11,034 bases of DNA from Gammaproteobacteria bacterium. Its GTDB lineage: Bacteria > Pseudomonadota > Gammaproteobacteria > UBA5335 > SLRW01. The stretch lies in assembly GCA_007130745.1 (NCBI GenBank), contig SLRW01000091.1, positions 1 through 11,034 of the forward strand. Reading direction: 5' to 3'. Shown one piece after another: positions 8,015 through 11,034 of this stretch. The notes under the pieces are model-generated. The model saw nothing but the letters and a program-made list of their open reading frames with translations, had not been told where the DNA came from and made no database searches. The stretch's first letter is position 1. Each line of letters begins with the position of its first letter. Made by a program: the position numbers and the translations under genes.

Positions 8015-8031
8015 GCGCCTGAAGCTGGCGC
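8015..8031 (-). repeat. Small hairpin in the pilP-pilQ gap
   Basis: GCGCC and GGCGC can pair around a 7-nt loop in the 123-nt leader between pilP and pilQ. No T-run follows on either strand, so it is not an intrinsic terminator. It could affect RNA stability, or be chance. Confidence 0.25.
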
Positions 8032-8069
8032 CCCCTTGGGTTGTAGAGTGAGTCGTATGCTTCTGGTGC

Positions 8070-8618
8070 CTAGTCGGCCAGCGCCATGGATGCGCTGCGC
8101 TCTCGCCAGCCGCCAGTGCCGTCCGGTACCTGTTCGATCAGTTCGATACGGGTCTCGCTAATTTCCACTATACGTCCGTAATTGGAGCCCATATGGTTGC
8201 CGGTACGAACCCGATGGACGATACCTTCGGAATCACGAATCAGGCCCCAGCGTTGACCGCCGATTTCCAGCGTGCCAACCATGCGCAGGCCATCAAGCGG
8301 AAATTCCTCCAGCGGCTCGCTGGGGCGGTCATGATCGGGCGGCGGTTCGGTTGTGGCCTGCTCGGCCAGGCCGATCAGGCCGGCGCTGCGTCGATCCGGC
8401 GTAAAGGGGTCACGTCGCCCGGCCGGTTCGTAGGTTACGCGATCGAAGGTGCGCATCTGGGGGATGGGTTCGATTTCTGAAGCCGGGCGCGCGTGCACAT
8501 TCTCGATATACTGATCGAGGTCCGAGGTGTCACGTCCACAGCCGGCCAGGGCCACGCTCGCGGCGATAGCCAGCACGGTGACCCGCATCCCCCTGATTGT
8601 CTGTTTTGTGCTGCTCAT
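8070..8618 (-). CDS. pilP: Type IV pilus lipoprotein PilP
   Basis: PilP is an inner-membrane-anchored lipoprotein that binds the PilN-PilO dimer and links it to the periplasmic N0 domain of PilQ. Seen in 182 residues: a signal peptide with hydrophobic core (about 13-25) and lipobox LAGC with Cys27 as the lipidated residue, an unstructured proline-rich linker with RRDPF (68-72), then the compact beta domain with LEEFPLDGLRMVGTL (103-117) and GNHMGSNYGRIVEI (140-153), the best conserved PilP motifs. The length is typical (about 170-180). The ATG at 8618 has GGAA 7 nt upstream. Met11 (8588) would give a more usual signal length but has its SD directly against it. It lies 32 nt after pilO. Confidence 0.95.
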   Translation of the reverse strand: MSSTKQTIRGMRVTVLAIAASVALAGCGRDTSDLDQYIENVHARPASEIEPIPQMRTFDRVTYEPAGRRDPFTPDRRSAGLIGLAEQATTEPPPDHDRPSEPLEEFPLDGLRMVGTLEIGGQRWGLIRDSEGIVHRVRTGNHMGSNYGRIVEISETRIELIEQVPDGTGGWRERSASMALAD

Positions 8619-8650
8619 GATTGTTCCGGCGTTATTCCATTGTTCGCGGG

Positions 8651-9298
8651 CTAGTTGCCCCGCATTTCTCGGTCATCAAGGTAGCGGTAAGTCATGGCAG
8701 TGGCTTCCATGACCAGGGATTCGCCAGGACGGCCATCACGACCACCACGCTGTCGAATACTGACATCATTTAGTGTGACGATGCGTGGCAGGGCGGCCAG
8801 ACCACTGGCGAGTTCGCCCATCTGGTGGAAATTGCCAATCACGCGGATACGGATCGGAGCCTCGGCGTAGAAGTCACGCGGGCGCTCGGTTTCGGGGCGG
8901 AAAAGTTCCTCGTCCAGGCCCACAGAGGCACGGGTCTGGGAGATATCCTGCAGCAGGTTGGCGATTTCGGTTTCACCAGGCAACTGGCGCAGCATGGCGC
9001 CGAAGGATTCGCGCATTTCTTCCAGCTGTTGTTTGTAGTCATCAAGGTTCGCCGCGCGGTGCTGGCGCTCCTCGAAAGTGCTGCGTAACTGCTGTTCCTG
9101 GCGTTCCACGCGCTCCAGGTTTTCGAACTCGTCCTTGATCAGAAACCAGTAGCCAGCGAAAGCGACCATCACGCAGAGCACGCCGATGGCAATTCCCTGG
9201 GCCATGGATGACCAGGAGCCGACCTTGTTGATGTCGAAGTTCTTGATTTCCTCGACCAGGTCGTTGATGTCAATATTGTTGAGGTCCTTGAGATCCAT
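8651..9298 (-). CDS. pilO: Type IV pilus inner-membrane protein PilO
   Basis: PilO forms a heterodimer with PilN in the inner membrane and helps align the pilus motor with the secretin. Seen in 215 residues: a cytoplasmic N-terminus with IDINDL and FDINKV, one transmembrane segment (about 34-54), a periplasmic coiled coil (about 55-100), and a ferredoxin-like domain containing RESFGAMLRQLP (96-107) and LPRIVTLND (170-178), both characteristic of PilO. The length is typical. The ATG shares one base with the pilN stop (TGATG), so translation is probably coupled. GAGGGG lies upstream as SD. Confidence 0.96.
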   Translation of the reverse strand: MDLKDLNNIDINDLVEEIKNFDINKVGSWSSMAQGIAIGVLCVMVAFAGYWFLIKDEFENLERVERQEQQLRSTFEERQHRAANLDDYKQQLEEMRESFGAMLRQLPGETEIANLLQDISQTRASVGLDEELFRPETERPRDFYAEAPIRIRVIGNFHQMGELASGLAALPRIVTLNDVSIRQRGGRDGRPGESLVMEATAMTYRYLDDREMRGN

Positions 9299-9873
9299 CA
9301 GGAGGCCCCCTCTTCCCCGGCCGTGGTTTCGGCCGGCACGGTCTGGCGTACTTGGAGCGAGAATTGACTGAAACGGTTGGGTCGTTCACCACGGGTTTCA
9401 ATGACCTGCAGTTGCGGGTCAGCGAGCCAGTCGGAATCGTCCAGGTTTTTCATATAGACCGAGACTCTCGCATTGGACTGTGCCACGCCCTCTACGGATA
9501 TATTGCCGCCGGACTGGCTCAGTGAAGTCAGGTAGATCCCTTCGGGCAGGGTGCTCACAAGCTCATCAAAGAGATGCACGATCTCGGTGCGCCGCTGCTG
9601 AAGTTCCTCAATAACCTGCATGCGTGCTACGAGGTCCGCACGGGTTTCACGCAGCTGGTCTATTTCGCGAATTTTTTCATCAAGTTGGGCAATCTCGCGC
9701 TGCAGCGTCTGGTTGCGTGACTCCTGGTGTGACACCATGCCCTGGACCTGGCTGAGGGCAAGATAGACCAACCCGGCGGTGAGGATCAGCGCGCCCGCCA
9801 GCATGGTCAGAAACTGTTTCTTGCGCTCCTGTCGCAGCTCTTCGCGCCAGGGCAGCAGATTAATATGTGGCAT
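9298..9873 (-). CDS. pilN: Type IV pilus inner-membrane protein PilN
   Basis: PilN spans the inner membrane. Its short cytoplasmic tail binds PilM and its periplasmic part pairs with PilO. Seen in 191 residues: the conserved N-terminal motif INLLPWR (4-10), which docks into PilM in known structures, one transmembrane segment (about 21-41), a periplasmic coiled coil rich in Q, E, L and R (about 45-98), and a C-terminal ferredoxin-like domain (about 100-177) with LPEGIYLTSLSQSG. The length is typical (about 180-200). The ATG at 9873 is one base after the pilM stop, and its stop overlaps the pilO start. Confidence 0.96.
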   Translation of the reverse strand: MPHINLLPWREELRQERKKQFLTMLAGALILTAGLVYLALSQVQGMVSHQESRNQTLQREIAQLDEKIREIDQLRETRADLVARMQVIEELQQRRTEIVHLFDELVSTLPEGIYLTSLSQSGGNISVEGVAQSNARVSVYMKNLDDSDWLADPQLQVIETRGERPNRFSQFSLQVRQTVPAETTAGEEGAS

Positions 9874-9874
9874 G

Positions 9875-10939
9875 TCAGTCGAAGCCTCGCATTGCCAGCC
9901 CGCAGGCGGTCATCAGGGCCGGGGCATCGGCCAGCATCGCCTGGAACTTGGGCCCCTTGGGTATTTTCATGTTGGCAAAGGGGTTGGCCACACGCGTGGG
10001 AATATCAAGCTGTTCCTGCACTGCGGTATCCAGCCCCTCAATACTGGCGCTGCCTCCGGTCAGGATGATCTGGTCGACCATATCGATGTCGTTGTTCGAT
10101 GAGAAAAAGAACTGCAGCGCGCGATTGATCTGCTGAATGCCGTCCTCAATGAAAGGTTGCAACACGGTCTGGCTGTAGTTCTCCGGCAAGCCGCCCTGGC
10201 GCTTGGCCTTGCCGGCCTCTTCGTATGAGAGGCCGTAATGGCGCATGATTTCGTCTGTCAGCTGGCGACCACCAAAGGCCTGATCGCGGGTGTAGACGAC
10301 CTTGTGATTCTGGATAATATTCAGGGTAGTCGTGGTTGCGCCCATATCCAACAGGGCAACGGCCTGGTCGCTTTCGCCTTCCATCATGTGACCGAACATC
10401 AGTTCGAAGGCGTTTTCCAGCGCGTAGGCTTCAATATCAACGATCTTGCAATCCAACCCGGCAAGCTCCACCGCAGCTACACGGTTGTCGATATTGTCGC
10501 TGCGGCAGGCGGCCAGCAAGACGTCGACAGAGCCTTCCGAGCCTTCAGTGGGGCCGAGCACCTCGAAGTCCATACCCACTTCTTCAAGCGGGAAGGGAAT
10601 ATACTGATCGGCCTCAAGACGTACCTGTTCTTCCATGTCGTCGTCGCTGAGACCGGCCGGCAGCTGGATAACCTTGGTGATCACTGACGCCCCGCCCACG
10701 GCGATAGCGGCCCGCTTGGTGCGGGTGCCGGCCTTGCGTACCGCCTTGCGAATGGCTTCGCCCACAGCTTCGGGGTCGACCACCAGCTTGTCCACGACGG
10801 AGTCAGCCGGTAGCGGCACGACCGCGTAGTTCTCCACGCGGATGTCCTCGGGTGAACCGCCAAGCTCGAGCAGCTTGACTGCTGTTGAGCTGATATCCAA
10901 CCCCAGGATCGGTTTGGCTTTCTTTTTAAACACAGCCAA
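9875..10939 (-). CDS. pilM: Type IV pilus assembly ATPase-fold protein PilM
   Basis: PilM is an actin/FtsA-like cytoplasmic protein that binds the PilN tail and anchors the alignment complex to the cytoplasmic motor. Seen in 354 residues: phosphate-1 motif GLDISSTAVKLLEL (13-26), ADQYIPFPLEEV (110-121), phosphate-2 LLDMGATTTTLN (196-207), the FGGRQLTDEI segment (222-231), adenosine motif LTGGSASIEGL (293-303) and a C-terminal CGLAMRGFD typical of the family. The length equals that of Pseudomonas PilM (354). An in-frame TAA at 10946-10948 rules out any upstream start. The gene therefore begins with TTG (10939), which best fits the family N-terminus, or GTG (10933), which is better spaced from the SD TAAGGA. 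Confidence 0.96.
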   Translation of the reverse strand: MAVFKKKAKPILGLDISSTAVKLLELGGSPEDIRVENYAVVPLPADSVVDKLVVDPEAVGEAIRKAVRKAGTRTKRAAIAVGGASVITKVIQLPAGLSDDDMEEQVRLEADQYIPFPLEEVGMDFEVLGPTEGSEGSVDVLLAACRSDNIDNRVAAVELAGLDCKIVDIEAYALENAFELMFGHMMEGESDQAVALLDMGATTTTLNIIQNHKVVYTRDQAFGGRQLTDEIMRHYGLSYEEAGKAKRQGGLPENYSQTVLQPFIEDGIQQINRALQFFFSSNNDIDMVDQIILTGGSASIEGLDTAVQEQLDIPTRVANPFANMKIPKGPKFQAMLADAPALMTACGLAMRGFD

Positions 10940-10942
10940 TTT

Positions 10943-10948
10943 TCCTTA
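10943..10948 (-). promoter_or_regulatory. Ribosome binding site of pilM, with an in-frame stop inside
   Basis: TAAGGA on the minus strand is a perfect SD core. Its first three bases are an in-frame TAA for pilM, which limits the start to TTG 10939 (3 nt away) or GTG 10933 (9 nt away). Confidence 0.6.
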
Positions 10949-11002
10949 GGAACGGGGCACTTGGCCCAAAAACATCTACCAGAACATTAAATACTAGAGG
11001 CC

Positions 11003-11030
11003 ACTATAACTCAACCGGTCGTCGGGTCAA
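11003..11030 (-). promoter_or_regulatory. Predicted sigma70 promoter for pilMNOPQ
   Basis: On the minus strand TTGACC (11025-11030) and TATAGT (11003-11008) are 16 bp apart. Each hexamer differs from consensus at one position. Transcription would begin near 10996, with an AT-rich leader of about 56 nt before pilM. In related genomes a penicillin-binding protein gene lies upstream in the opposite direction, outside this window. Confidence 0.65.
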
Positions 11031-11033
11031 CCG
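11011..11033. repeat. Direct repeat within the pilM promoter
   Basis: TCAACCG occurs at 11011-11017 and 11027-11033, 16 bp apart. Read on the minus strand these are CGGTTGA copies: one contains part of the -35 hexamer, the other lies next to the -10. A paired binding site for a regulator is possible. A duplicated -35-like sequence by chance is the alternative. Confidence 0.35.
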
Positions 11034-11034
11034 T

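Noticed and set aside
8015..8031. Hairpin between pilP and pilQ as a terminator
   Set aside because: The stem is only 5 bp and no T-run follows, so termination is unlikely.
11005..11010. TATAAC on the plus strand as the -10 of a divergent promoter
   Set aside because: There is no recognisable -35 at 16-18 bp upstream, and the bases overlap the better minus-strand -10. The divergent gene is outside the window, so it cannot be tested here.
1..11034. A novel defence, mobile or biosynthetic system in the window
   Set aside because: Every long coding stretch is explained by pilMNOPQ, aroK, aroB and gltB. There are no transposase, integrase, toxin, nuclease or repeat-array signatures.

Overview
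The window is a conserved chromosomal housekeeping locus of a GC-rich gammaproteobacterium. All genes lie on the minus strand, so transcription runs from high to low coordinates in the order pilM-pilN-pilO-pilP-pilQ, aroK, aroB, gltB. This order, with type IV pilus assembly genes followed by shikimate-pathway genes and glutamate synthase, is known from Pseudomonas and relatives. The residues resemble the Pseudomonas proteins but are clearly not identical, so I call only Gammaproteobacteria and do not name a genus. I see no mobile element, tRNA, rRNA, CRISPR array or sign of recent transfer.

Layout from the right edge: a sigma70-like promoter (11003-11030) precedes pilM, which has a non-ATG start. 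pilM, pilN, pilO and pilP are tightly packed, with a 1-nt gap, a 1-nt overlap and a 32-nt gap. A looser 123-nt leader then precedes pilQ. PilM (cytoplasmic actin-like ATPase), PilN and PilO (inner-membrane bitopic proteins), PilP (lipoprotein) and PilQ (outer-membrane secretin) form the alignment complex and outer-membrane pore of the type IVa pilus machine.

A strong intrinsic terminator follows pilQ, only 17 nt before the aroK start codon. It separates the pilus operon from aroK (shikimate kinase) and aroB (3-dehydroquinate synthase), so aroKB must depend on read-through or on a promoter that I cannot see clearly.

After aroB comes a 294-bp non-coding gap. It carries a good sigma70 promoter for gltB, with a palindrome across its -35 element, and implies a 5' leader of about 220 nt. 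gltB (large subunit of NADPH-glutamate synthase) fills positions 1-3675 and runs off the left edge with about 1225 codons present. The SPOR-domain (DamX-like) gene that often sits between aroB and gltB in related bacteria is absent.

The window is mostly ordinary, and I found no undescribed multi-gene system. The observations worth a second look are regulatory: the terminator before aroK, the palindrome and long leader at gltB, the direct repeats in the pilM promoter, and the phased repeats before pilQ.
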